The notes beneath the pieces were generated by a model. It saw only the letters and a program-made list of their open reading frames with translations. It searched no databases and had not been told where the DNA came from. The position numbers and the translations under genes are program-made. From Novosphingobium percolationis (GTDB lineage Bacteria; Pseudomonadota; Alphaproteobacteria; Sphingomonadales; Sphingomonadaceae): DNA of 64,000 nt. Location: positions 930,001 through 994,000 of the forward strand of contig NZ_JAILYM010000001.1 in NCBI RefSeq assembly GCF_020179425.1. The letters run 5' to 3'. Positions 23,781 through 32,811 of this stretch are shown here, in pieces; position 1 is the stretch's first letter, and every line of letters begins with the position of its first letter.

Positions 23781-25805
23781 TCAGGCCGCGCGGGTATCAG
23801 GCATGGATTCGTCCGTATGCGACTGCTCGCCAGGGCATGCGAGTTCGCCGCCACCCACTGCGTCATCATCCGCGACATCATCCCCGCTGGAGTCGTCGAT
23901 GACGCCGATGGACTCGAACCGCATGACATCGGGCACCCAGGCAAGCGCCCGGTCCCGCACGTCGACCTCTGTAATGTAAGTGCCGGCAAAGATGCGCTCG
24001 GCGCTCATGGCGAGGTCGCGTTTCTTGACGGTCGCAAAGCGCGCTGAAAGCTCGGCGCCGCCGATCAGCCCTAGCGCATCGAGGATCACCTGTTTGGAGA
24101 CGCGATCGAAGTAGTTGGCGGCGGTCGGACGCCACCAGCGCGCCATGTCGATACCAACGAGCTTACCCAGATGGTCGTGGAACGCGATCCGGCGGTCGCC
24201 ATCGAGGTTGAGGCTCGCTTCCAGCGTCCGGCCGACGACGTATCCCAGCCAGTTGGCCCGCGCCTCGTCGTCGAGTGCGCGGTACAGATCGAAACGGGCG
24301 GCGACGCTTGCGCCCGCGCGCCAGCTTTCGACAAGACCGGCACGAACCTCGCTCAGCGCCGCACTGGCCGGCGCGTCGGCAGGCTCAAAGCCAAAGATCG
24401 GACCAGTCGGCGTTCCGCCACGCAGCGTCGAAGGCGAACCCCGGCTCCAGTCGGCCGTATCGGCATCGGCCAGAAGGAAGACCATGAGGTCCATGGCCAG
24501 AGCCGGGTCCGACGCAATGTGAAGCGCCAGGACATCACGGCGCTGCATGGCCAGTTCATCGACCAGGCGCTTCGACAGGGACGACCGGTGCGAAACCCGT
24601 GCCTCGGGGTCCCGGACGAGCCCACCCTCATCGCCAATCGCATCACCCGGCTGTTCCTGACGCTCACCATAGAAGACCGGCTGAAGAACCGGCGTGCCAT
24701 CGCGCCCCAGCGTCAGGATCATGCCCGCTTCGGCCCGCAGGTCCGGTGCCAGGACCGGCGGGCGATTGCGGATGGCGCGCGCTTCGCTGTCGATCCGGTC
24801 GATCTGCTCTTCGGCGGCCGCGACCGCATCGTCATCGCTGTCTTCGTCTTCGAGTACGGCGGCCTGCACGTCATAGGCCGCATCGAGCACCTCGAGCCGT
24901 GCCACCTCGTCGTCCGAGAGGGGTGCGTCGTCAGTAGGCAGTCGGACCAGTCCGGTGATGAGATCATGGCTGGCATAGGGGTCAAGCGTCGGCCGGACCC
25001 AGGCGAGGCCGTTCGCTTCGGCAACGGCCCTGGCCTCAGCTTCCATCCGTTCGGTCGCTAGCTGCTCAAGCAGCGCGACATCGAGCCAGGTTTCGTTATC
25101 GACATCGTCGAACAACTCGCGCTCGATCCGGCCGCCGGCGACAAGGTATGCCTCGTTGCCGACGAGACGCGCACGCGGATCGCTGCCCCGCACGGTATCG
25201 GCAAGGACCATCCGCCGGATGCTGTCCGGGGTCGTGCGATAGTACGACGAGGCAGCCTGCTCGAAGACGCGTGCCTGGATTTCCTGGTCGGACGTCGCGC
25301 CATAGGCTTTGGCGAGATCGAGCGTGATGTCGCCTGCGGCAAGGGCATCGAACACGACCGGTGCCAGCGTTGCCAGCCGCAGGCGGCCCTCGACAAATCG
25401 TACCGTCAGCCCGAAGCGACGGGCAATATCCTCGACGCTCGCGCCTTCGGATACGAGCGTCGCGAAGGCCTGCGCCTCATCGGCGGGGTTCATGTTGAGC
25501 CGGTGGAAATTCTCGGCAAGGCTTGCCTCGGATGCGCTCGCATTGGCCGGATCAATCACGAGGCATGAGACAGGGTGATCGCGCAACAACTTGCCATCTT
25601 CTGCGAGCGCCAGCATGGCCTGCCGTCGCCGTTCGCCCGCCTCGACGGTGTAGCGCCCCTTGGGCGCAGGCCGGACGACGAGGTTCTGCAAAAGACCGAC
25701 GGCAGCGATGCTGGCCTTGAGTTCGGCGTCTGCCGCAATGTCGGCGTGCTTACGCACGTTGCGCGGCGAAGGCCCGAGCTTGTTCAACGGAATCGAAGAG
25801 ATCAT
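23781..25805 (-). CDS. large ParB/RepB/Spo0J-type nuclease-domain protein
   Basis: A 674-residue protein. Residues 1-110 are a ParB N-terminal domain (IPLNKLGPSPRNVRKH, then VEAGERRRQAMLAL and the box ASLAENFHRLNMNPADEAQA), followed by the HTH KorB-like segment (SVEDIARRFGLTVRFVEGRL). The long C-terminal part is characteristic of the plasmid ParB homologues of sphingomonads and rhizobia that occur without a ParA partner; these are thought to act in plasmid DNA handling, not partition proper. AGGAG precedes ATG 25805. It marks the right edge of the left backbone section. Confidence 0.88.
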   Translation of the reverse strand: MISSIPLNKLGPSPRNVRKHADIAADAELKASIAAVGLLQNLVVRPAPKGRYTVEAGERRRQAMLALAEDGKLLRDHPVSCLVIDPANASASEASLAENFHRLNMNPADEAQAFATLVSEGASVEDIARRFGLTVRFVEGRLRLATLAPVVFDALAAGDITLDLAKAYGATSDQEIQARVFEQAASSYYRTTPDSIRRMVLADTVRGSDPRARLVGNEAYLVAGGRIERELFDDVDNETWLDVALLEQLATERMEAEARAVAEANGLAWVRPTLDPYASHDLITGLVRLPTDDAPLSDDEVARLEVLDAAYDVQAAVLEDEDSDDDAVAAAEEQIDRIDSEARAIRNRPPVLAPDLRAEAGMILTLGRDGTPVLQPVFYGERQEQPGDAIGDEGGLVRDPEARVSHRSSLSKRLVDELAMQRRDVLALHIASDPALAMDLMVFLLADADTADWSRGSPSTLRGGTPTGPIFGFEPADAPASAALSEVRAGLVESWRAGASVAARFDLYRALDDEARANWLGYVVGRTLEASLNLDGDRRIAFHDHLGKLVGIDMARWWRPTAANYFDRVSKQVILDALGLIGGAELSARFATVKKRDLAMSAERIFAGTYITEVDVRDRALAWVPDVMRFESIGVIDDSSGDDVADDDAVGGGELACPGEQSHTDESMPDTRAA

Positions 25806-25981
25806 GGGGTGGCTCCTGACTTTCGAGCCCTGGCGCGCCGATCATCGGCAACATCCGGCTCGAGAGCCTCAAAGCTCCCTCCTCTCTATGCATCTGCCGC
25901 CTATGCACTCAGTTGCATGCTCCGAGGCGGGCGAAACTCAAGCCAACGCTTGTCCTTAAAATGCCGTCACGCCGAGATCGA

Positions 25982-27151
25982 TCAACTGATCTCCTGCCAC
26001 ATGACGTCATCCAGTCCCAACCACTGCGCCGTGGTGACCAGTTCCGCGTGCAACGCATCCCGTGCATGGTCGGGAGCAACGGGCTCGAATTGCACCGAGC
26101 GCACCAGCAGTCTCGCGTTTTGCCGGTCTGCCTTGAGGCCGACCCGTCCTACCAGACGGTCGCCGAGCAGGAATGGCAAAACGTAATAGCCATGCACCCG
26201 CTTTTCGGCAGGCACATAGACCTCGATGCGGTAGCGAAAGCCGTGCAGGCGTTCCGCTCGGTCGCGCTGCCAGACGAGAGGATCGAACGGCGCCAACAAG
26301 GCCCGCGCCTCGATCCGGCGCGGGATGCGCGCATCGCGGTGCAGCCAAGCGTGGCCCCAGCCCTCCACATGCACCTGCCGGAGCACGCCTTCGTCGACAA
26401 GGCTCTCGATGGCCACTCGCGCAGCCTGAGGTGGTTGGCGGAAATAGTCGCGCAATTCGGCAGAGGTAGCGATACCGTGGGTAAGCGCGGCGCGGTCGAT
26501 CAGCGCTCGATGCGCGTCGGCTTCATCGGGCACCGCTGCCGACAATACGGCTGGGGGTATGACACGTTCGGTAAGATCGTAGACGCGCTCAAAGGTGCTG
26601 CGGCGCGTCGCCGTAGTGATATGCCCAGCCCAGAACAACCACTCCAGCGCGCGCTTGGTATCGTTCCATTCCCACCAGCCCGACTGGCGTGTGTGCGCGG
26701 CAAACTCTGACGCGGCCAGTGGTCCCTCGATCCTGATCTGGTCGAGCAATGCCATCGCCTCGGCGCGGCGTTCGGTCGCGTAGAGCCGCAACCCTGTCCA
26801 ACCCGCCTGCCCCCGATCGGCCTGCGTCATCCGCCAGCGCAGAAGGGGGTACATATCGAAGGGTAACAGCGACGCCTCGTGCGCCCAGTACTCGAACATA
26901 CATCGCTGTCGCTTCGGCCCCCATACAAGGCGGTCGAGAGCGGCACGATCGTAGTCGCCGAGCCGCGAAAACGCCGGAAGGTAGTGCGCGCGCACCAGGA
27001 CATTGACACTGTCTATCTGGTGCAGGTGCAGTCGACTGAGGGTCCGTAGAAGTGCGGCCGTTCCAGCAGATTTCGGACGCTTCGCCGCGAAACCCTGCGC
27101 ATGGAGGGCGGTCCTCTGTGCGCTGGACAGATCTAACCGCTCGATGTTCAT
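25982..27151 (-). CDS. YcaQ/AlkX-like winged-helix DNA repair protein
   Basis: A 389-residue protein of the HTH_42/DUF1006 family. The N-terminal LSRLHLHQIDSVNVLVRAHY, with the catalytic-region QID triad, and VWGPKRQRCMFEYWAHEASL are family hallmarks; the C-terminal part has APFDPLVWQRDRAERLHGF and PFLLGDRLVGRVGLKADR. YcaQ in E. coli unhooks interstrand crosslinks as a DNA glycosylase. It stands alone at the start of the accessory block; flanking intergenic regions are 176 and 309 bases. Confidence 0.85.
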   Translation of the reverse strand: MNIERLDLSSAQRTALHAQGFAAKRPKSAGTAALLRTLSRLHLHQIDSVNVLVRAHYLPAFSRLGDYDRAALDRLVWGPKRQRCMFEYWAHEASLLPFDMYPLLRWRMTQADRGQAGWTGLRLYATERRAEAMALLDQIRIEGPLAASEFAAHTRQSGWWEWNDTKRALEWLFWAGHITTATRRSTFERVYDLTERVIPPAVLSAAVPDEADAHRALIDRAALTHGIATSAELRDYFRQPPQAARVAIESLVDEGVLRQVHVEGWGHAWLHRDARIPRRIEARALLAPFDPLVWQRDRAERLHGFRYRIEVYVPAEKRVHGYYVLPFLLGDRLVGRVGLKADRQNARLLVRSVQFEPVAPDHARDALHAELVTTAQWLGLDDVMWQEIS

Positions 27152-27460
27152 CCGCTAACGTAGTGGAAATGCCCGCCAACTCGGTCAAGGGACCATTTTC
27201 GAGGAAATGCCTCGCCGTCGCCAGTTGTGCGAGAAGCATTACGAACCGTGCGACAGCCAACGACACGGCGGCTTATCCCGCCGCTGATGCCTCCTGTTGA
27301 AACCTGTCGTAAACTTGCTTCCCGTCGACGGCGGCCAATCAGCGAATGTTGACCTTGCGACGCAGGTCAGTGATGGCGAGTTAATGAGCGCCCGAAGTGG
27401 GCCTCATGACTGCCGCATCGGGATACAAGTGCCCCCTTGCCGCGCTATCAGCCGTCACGG
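27152..27460. other. 309-base intergenic region
   Basis: No gene is supported. A CGGCGG-N6-CCGCCG hairpin lies at 27266-27283, without a T-tract. It separates the YcaQ-like gene from the metal-response genes and may contain decayed sequence. Confidence 0.4.
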
Positions 27461-27862
27461 TCACACATCCCGACTTTTCGGAGAAAGTGCCTCGATGATG
27501 CGGCAGTCGGCGATTATCGGCCCCTGGCAACTGTCGAGACGGCGGACAAGTTCGCCGCGCAGGGCGGTGAGATCGGCCAGCTTGCGGTCGATTTCGGCCA
27601 CATGCCGGGCGGTAATGACATCGACCCCGGCGCAGGAATTACCGGGATCGTCGGCGAGCCGTAGAAGTTCGCGCACCTGATCGAGCGTGAAGCCCAGATC
27701 GCGCGAACGCTTGATGAACGACAGCCGTTCGAGATGTGCAAGTTCGTAGACCCGGTAGTTGGCAGCATTGCGCGCGGGTGCAGGCAGCAGACCTTCCGCC
27801 TCATAGAAGCGGATCGTCTCCACGCTTGTGCCCGTCGCACGCCCCAATTCGCCGATCTTCAT
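27461..27862 (-). CDS. cadR: MerR-family Cd/Pb(II)-responsive regulator (CadR/PbrR-like)
   Basis: A 133-residue MerR regulator: winged HTH (MKIGELGRATGTSVETIRFY), then a dimerisation helix and metal-binding cysteines in NSCAGVD and SCQGPIIADCRIIEAL. That three-cysteine pattern fits the CadR/PbrR subgroup. MerR proteins untwist promoters with overlong spacers when metal binds. It is divergent from the CDF transporter at 27928 with a matching operator between. ATG 27862 is the standard family start. Confidence 0.88.
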   Translation of the reverse strand: MKIGELGRATGTSVETIRFYEAEGLLPAPARNAANYRVYELAHLERLSFIKRSRDLGFTLDQVRELLRLADDPGNSCAGVDVITARHVAEIDRKLADLTALRGELVRRLDSCQGPIIADCRIIEALSPKSRDV

Positions 27863-27864
27863 GC

Positions 27865-27888
27865 TTGACCCTATAGTGACTTCAGGGT
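27865..27888 (+). promoter_or_regulatory. MerR-type operator-promoter for the CDF gene
   Basis: TTGACC (-35, 27865-27870) overlaps a dyad ACCCT-N11-AGGGT (27868-27888), very close to the Pb/Cd-responsive operators of the CadR/PbrR group. A -10 would lie about 20 bases after the -35, the long spacing typical of MerR promoters, directing transcription toward 27928. Confidence 0.8.
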
Positions 27889-27927
27889 GCATGGGTCGAG
27901 TCCGATCGATGGGACAGGGCGGACACT

Positions 27928-28566
27928 ATGGCTGACGACTGCTGCGCAAAGAAGGGCGACACCATCGCCGCACTGGCCCGCAAGGCGGACCAGCGGCGCG
28001 TCCTCGTGATCGTCATGGCAATCAATTTCGCCATGTTTATTGCCGAGTTTGGCGGCGGCCTTGCTGCGCGCTCGACAGCGCTGATGGCGGATTCGGTCGA
28101 CATGTTCGGCGACGGGGTGGTCTATGCGCTCAGCCTCTATGCGCTTCATCGCGGCCCGCGCTGGGAAGCCGGGGCGGCATTGGCCAAGGGCGCCATCATC
28201 CTGCTCTTCGGCATCGCGGTGATCGTCGAAATTGCCGACAAGATCGTCAACGGCGTGCCGCCGTCCTCGGCGTTGATGCTGGGTTTCGGCACGCTGGCGC
28301 TTGCCGCCAATCTCGTCTGCCTGGCGCTGCTGTGGCGCTTTCGCCGCGAAAACGTCAACATGGCCAGCACCTTCGAATGTTCGCGCAACGATGTCGCGGC
28401 CAATCTTGGCGTCCTGATCGCCGCCGGGCTGGTGGGAGCGACCGGGGAGGCATGGCCGGATATCGCGGTGGGCGCGATCATCGCCGTCGTCTTCCTCCGT
28501 TCCGCGTTGCGTGTGCTGTCGTCCGGTGCGACGGCATGGCGCGATGCCCGCCCCGGCAGGCCCTGA
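27928..28566 (+). CDS. cation diffusion facilitator family transporter
   Basis: A 212-residue inner-membrane protein with six predicted helices and CDF metal-site motifs in the second and fifth helices (STALMADSVDMFGDG with D, and TFECSRNDVAANLGV with N and D). CDF proteins export divalent metal ions against protons. It ends soon after the sixth helix, so the usual C-terminal cytoplasmic metal-sensing domain of about 90 residues is missing; such short CDFs exist in alphaproteobacteria. An N-terminal DDCCAKK could bind metal. Controlled by the divergent MerR regulator. Confidence 0.87.
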   Translation: MADDCCAKKGDTIAALARKADQRRVLVIVMAINFAMFIAEFGGGLAARSTALMADSVDMFGDGVVYALSLYALHRGPRWEAGAALAKGAIILLFGIAVIVEIADKIVNGVPPSSALMLGFGTLALAANLVCLALLWRFRRENVNMASTFECSRNDVAANLGVLIAAGLVGATGEAWPDIAVGAIIAVVFLRSALRVLSSGATAWRDARPGRP

Positions 28567-28640
28567 GCCTTTATCCCCGACCAGACGTGGCCTGAACTTA
28601 CGCGGATCCGCCCGCGATCAAGCCAATCCATCTCCCGGAG

Positions 28641-30631
28641 CATCGTTTCATCCGTTTCCTTTCCCGCCTTGCCCTGTGCGCGGCCACATCGCTGGCACCA
28701 ACCCTGGCACCGTGCCAGGCCTTCGCCCAGCAAGCGCCCGCAAATGTGCCGCAACCGGCTGAAGACATGGGCGAGGAACCCGGCGACGCGATCGGGCCGC
28801 CGCCTGCAGGATGAGCCCGTGCGGGTCGAAGTGATCGATCAGGACGAACTCGACGAAAAGCTGATGATGCGCCCGGGCAATGTGGCCATGATCCTCAGCG
28901 AAACCGGCGGCCTCAGGGTGCAGGTCACGTCGCCAGCCCTGGGGGCGGCCAATATCCGCGTCCAGGGCATGGACGGCCGCTATACCCTGCTGCTCGCCGA
29001 CGGGTTGCCGCTTTACGGCGGGCAGGCGTCGTCGCTCGGGCTGTTGCAGATCCCGCAGACATCTGGGCCAGGTCGAGGTGATCAAGGGCGCCGCGTCGGC
29101 GCTCTATGGGCCTTCGGCGCTTGGCGGCATGATCAATCTTGTCTCGCGGCGGCCGGGTGACGTGCCGGAGGCCGAGGTGCTGCTCAATGCAGCATCGCGC
29201 GGCGGGCAGGATGCCACCGTCTACACCGCGGCGCCCATCGCGCAGGGGGTGGGCGCTTCGCTCACCGGCGGCCATCACCGCCAGACCCGGCAGGACATCG
29301 ACGGCGACGGATGGATCGACATGGCGGCCTACCAGCGCTGGAGCGTGCGTCCGCGCCTGTTCTGGGAAGGGGCAGGTGGCGCCAGTGCCTTTCTGACCGC
29401 GGGCGCCATGACCGAGCAGCGCGAAGGCGGCACCCTGCCGGGCAAGACCACGCCCGATGGCCGCGCCTTCGTGCAGGCACAGGATACCGACCGGTTCGAT
29501 GGCGGCCTGGTCGCGCAAGTCCCGGTGGGCGATGCCACTTCGCTGCACCTGCGCGGCTCTGCGATGACGCAAAAACACCGCCATGTGTTTGGCGATGTCG
29601 AAGAAAACGATCGCCACACCACGCTTTTCGCCGAGGTCTCGCTGGCCGGGAAGAGCGGCGGCACCTCATGGGTCGGTGGAGCCGCCTACCAGCGCGACAG
29701 CTTCGACTCGCAGACCTACCCGGCCTTCAACTATGCGTTCGAGGCACCGGGCGTGTTCGGACAGATGGAGCAGGAAATCACGGGCCGTCTCACGCTGTCC
29801 AGCAGCGCCCGGGTTGATTTCCACAGCACCTACGGCACCCAGTTCAGCCCGCGCCTGTCGCTGCTCTATCGCCCCGGCCGCTGGACGATCCGGGCTTCGG
29901 GCGGGCGCGGCTTCTATGCCCCCACCCCGTTCGTCGAGGAGATCGAAGCGGCCGGCCTGTCGCGGCTGGAGCCGCTGGGCAAGCTCAAGCCGGAAACCGC
30001 CACGACCGGATCGCTCGATGTCGGGTATACCCGAGGCGCGATCGAGGCCAACATCACCCTCTTCGCCTCGGACATGAACGATACGACACGGATCCAGCCG
30101 GTTGGCCCAGCGGAACTCGCCAACAGCGTGCGTCTGGTCAATGTTCCCGGTCAAACGCGGATACGCGGTTCCGAGATGCTACTGCGCTATCGGCGGGGCG
30201 CCTACACGGTGACCGGCAGCTACGTCTACGTCGATGCCTCCGAGCCGGATCCCGAGGGCTTCGGGCGGCGTGCCGTTCCACTCACGCCCAGGCATACCGC
30301 TGGTCTGGTGGCAATGTGGGAGGAGCATGACAAAGGCAGACTGGGGCTGGAGGTCTACTACACCGGCAAGCAGCCGCTGGAGGACAACCCCTACCGCACC
30401 AGCGGGAAGCCCTATGTTGAAGTCGGCCTGCTTGGCGAAATCGTTGTCGGGAAGGCACGCCTGTTCCTTAACGCCGAAAACCTGCTCGGCATCCGACAGA
30501 CCCGATACGACAGCCTGCTACGCCCCCGGCGCGCGCCGGACGGTCGGTGGACTGTCGATGCCTGGGCGCCGCTCGAGGGCTTCACCCTGAATGGCGGCAT
30601 CCGGCTACGCTTCGGCGGCGGCGAGCACTGA
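28641..30631 (+). pseudogene. TonB-dependent receptor, frameshifted
   Basis: Three reading frames together make a typical outer-membrane receptor. A signal-peptide-like segment (28641-28815; ...LALCAATSLAPTLAPCQAFAQQ) has no ATG in frame. A shift near 28812 leads to the plug (LQDEPVRVEVIDQDELDEKL..., GMDGRYTLLLADGLPLYGG); a second shift near 29056-29066 leads to the remaining plug (VIKGAASALYGPSALGG) and the barrel to the stop at 30631. Joined, about 660 residues. It follows the CDF gene and may have been a metal-complex receptor. Two shifts and a missing start favour true decay over sequencing error. Confidence 0.82.
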
Positions 30632-30851
30632 TCGGTCCGATTGCGCCAGGGCAGCCATGTCAGCCACAATGCGCGGCATGCAACTTGATGCGCATGAGGG
30701 GGCCGTGCGACGCCTGCTTCATGCCGATATCCATCTGCCCCACCGTGTTCGACACCGCGATCAATCACTGCAAAGTCAACTCAGGTTCGTCGGTTGCCAT
30801 GGCGGGGACGAGCTTTGAAGAAAGCGCGGAGATTGCTGTTTGAAGCTCTGA

Positions 30852-31178
30852 GTGATCTACGCCGGTGCCGCTTTTTGCGAGATTGCGGGTTGCTTCGCCT
30901 TCTGGGCCTGGCTGAAGAACGGCAAGCCTGCGTTAGTCGCCATTCCCGGAATGCTGGCGCTGGTCGCGTTCGCGTGGTTGCTCACCTGCGTGGAAACGGC
31001 CTACGCGGGACGGGCCTATGCGGCCTATGGCGGAATCTACATTGTTGCATCTTTAGTGTGGCTGGGTCTGGTCGAAGGCCAGAGGCCGACGGCAACGGAT
31101 CTCATAGGATCCTTGATCTGCGTTGTCGGCGCTGTTGTCATCCTCTCCGGTCTGGGAGCCCCAACGACAGGAAAGTAG
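30852..31178 (+). CDS. YnfA-family (UPF0060) small membrane protein
   Basis: A 108-residue, four-helix membrane protein: [20 protein letters not shown], then a second helix ([18 protein letters not shown]), and the family motif [20 protein letters not shown]. YnfA proteins are SMR-like and have been linked to efflux of cationic drugs. The only in-frame start is GTG 30852 directly after a TGA, so the protein lacks about five usual N-terminal residues; no convincing Shine-Dalgarno is present. Expression is therefore doubtful. Confidence 0.78.
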   Translation: MIYAGAAFCEIAGCFAFWAWLKNGKPALVAIPGMLALVAFAWLLTCVETAYAGRAYAAYGGIYIVASLVWLGLVEGQRPTATDLIGSLICVVGAVVILSGLGAPTTGK

Positions 31179-31238
31179 CGATCGCAGGGGCGCCCCAACT
31201 TGAAACATGACCTCGGGGATGATCCCGCACGTTCCAGA

Positions 31239-31694
31239 TCAACCGTCGAAAACCTCCACGTCGCCCGGCTTGCGGAGCATCTTGTTGACATCGTCGAGGT
31301 GAAGTTCCTCGAGCATGATCATTTCGCGCGCATATTCTTCGAGCAGCACCGATTTGTCGGCAGCAGCCTGAAGCAGCTCGTAGTAAAGGGCCAGAGCCAG
31401 CTTTTCCTGCTCAAGGCTCTCTCGCAAAATGTCACCGATGTCGTGCCTGGCCGTTTCCAGTAGCGGGCCAATCTGCAGCGAAGGGTGCCCACCGAGCAGG
31501 GTGACCAGTTCACCCGCCTTCCGTGCGTGGGCAAGGCCTTCGGAGGCGTTGCCTTCCAGCCAGGACACGATGGGAATGCGGTTGTAGCCGTAGACCATGA
31601 GCGAATAATGCGTGTAGCGAACGACCCCCGCCAGTTCCGCTTCCATGATACGGTTGAGAATGGCGATCGCAGCCTTCTTGTCGTTTTCAGTCAT
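31239..31694 (-). CDS. bacterioferritin-like protein
   Basis: A 151-residue four-helix ferritin-like protein. Diiron ligands are suggested by E in RIMEAELAGVVRYTHYS, E-x6-H in ASEGLAHARKAGEL, and E/E-x-x-H in SLEQEKLALALYYELL and EMIMLEELHLDDV. It stores iron or protects against peroxide. ATG 31694 has GGGAGG 5 bases upstream. No bacterioferritin-associated ferredoxin is adjacent. Located beside metal-transport genes, which fits a metal-stress patch. Confidence 0.87.
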   Translation of the reverse strand: MTENDKKAAIAILNRIMEAELAGVVRYTHYSLMVYGYNRIPIVSWLEGNASEGLAHARKAGELVTLLGGHPSLQIGPLLETARHDIGDILRESLEQEKLALALYYELLQAAADKSVLLEEYAREMIMLEELHLDDVNKMLRKPGDVEVFDG

Positions 31695-32000
31695 CGCTGC
31701 CTCCCGAACAGGCCGACGCACGCCTCACGAAAAGGGCGGCCTCCAACTCCAAGACACATGATACCGCATCCCCTCTGTCAACGCGATTCAATCGAGATCC
31801 CGCAGACGGAAAAATGCCAACATCTTGTTGTTGCTCGCAGACAGGAGCCTGCCGGGTCGGCTCCTACTTAGGCGGACCGCGCGCCCCAGTCGGAACCAGT
31901 TTCATGAGAGCGATGGTCTGGTGAAATCATCGGGTTTACCCTCTGCATATATGTGACCGGAGCAACTGCATTTCTCCGTGATCCAGCCCGAGGGGAATCG
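31695..32000. other. 306-base intergenic region
   Basis: No gene is supported. On the minus strand a TTGACA (31781-31776) suggests a -35 element for the bacterioferritin gene, with only a poor -10. The rest separates bacterioferritin from the end of the phosphopantetheinyl transferase operon. Confidence 0.4.
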
Positions 32001-32792
32001 CTAGGACAGCGGGCAGGTTCCGCTTCGCAGCCGTAGCGGCGCCGTGGCGTCGGTGCGCAAAGCCAGAGCGAAAATCAGGGCTTCGTCCAGGCGGAAAAGA
32101 CTGAATCGCCATTCTTGTGCGTGTTCGCCGAGCGCATCGGCAAAGATCACGCCGATGTCGTCCGGTCGGGCCAGGTCGAAGGTCGTGCCGCCAAGCCCAT
32201 CGGCAAGGCTGATTTGCCGCGCTTTCACATAGCTTTCCTTGAGAGCCCAGAGTTGGACGAACCGTTCCTCGCGCTGCATGGGCGGAAGCTCGCGCAGGGC
32301 GTGCGCCTCTGCTTCGGGAAAGAACTGCACGGCGACGTCGAGTGCGTCCCTGCCGGCTACGACAGATTCGATGTCGATGCCAATCTCCGGCCCTGCACCG
32401 GTGACCGCGCAGACGCTGACGCCATCAGCGTGGGACAGGCTGAACCACAGCGGCGAGGCCAGCGCCGGCGCTGCAATCGACGGCTTGCCCCGATCGCCAA
32501 GCGCGAAACGCCAGTCCTGCGGCGGAACCTGCGCATAGCGCGACAGGACATGGCGACACAGCGCCCGCCCCACCACGAACTGCCGCCGCCGCGCATCGCG
32601 CAAGGCCGTGCTGCGTGCGATCTCGTCGGGCGAAAGCATCGCGGCCAGAGCGACAAGGCGCGCGTCGTCGATGTCTGCGGTATGATCGTACCGCCAGACG
32701 TGGACATCGCACGGGCCGGGCGCGGGAATCGGACCTTCGCCGAGCCTCGGAAGGCCCGACAGCGCGGGCAAAGCAGGAAGCACCTTCCTCAT
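32001..32792 (-). CDS. 4'-phosphopantetheinyl transferase (Sfp type)
   Basis: A 263-residue Sfp-like transferase that loads the phosphopantetheine arm onto carrier proteins. Core motifs: GKPSI, FSLSHADG, GIDIESV (Mg-binding Asp and Glu, near residues 140-146) and WALKESYVKA. ATG 32792 lies 19 bases after the stop of the synthetase gene, whose carrier domain (Ser714) is the obvious substrate. It is the last gene of the receptor-synthetase-PPTase operon. Confidence 0.92.
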   Translation of the reverse strand: MRKVLPALPALSGLPRLGEGPIPAPGPCDVHVWRYDHTADIDDARLVALAAMLSPDEIARSTALRDARRRQFVVGRALCRHVLSRYAQVPPQDWRFALGDRGKPSIAAPALASPLWFSLSHADGVSVCAVTGAGPEIGIDIESVVAGRDALDVAVQFFPEAEAHALRELPPMQREERFVQLWALKESYVKARQISLADGLGGTTFDLARPDDIGVIFADALGEHAQEWRFSLFRLDEALIFALALRTDATAPLRLRSGTCPLS

Positions 32793-32811
32793 GCTTACCA
32801 CGCCCCGGCGG

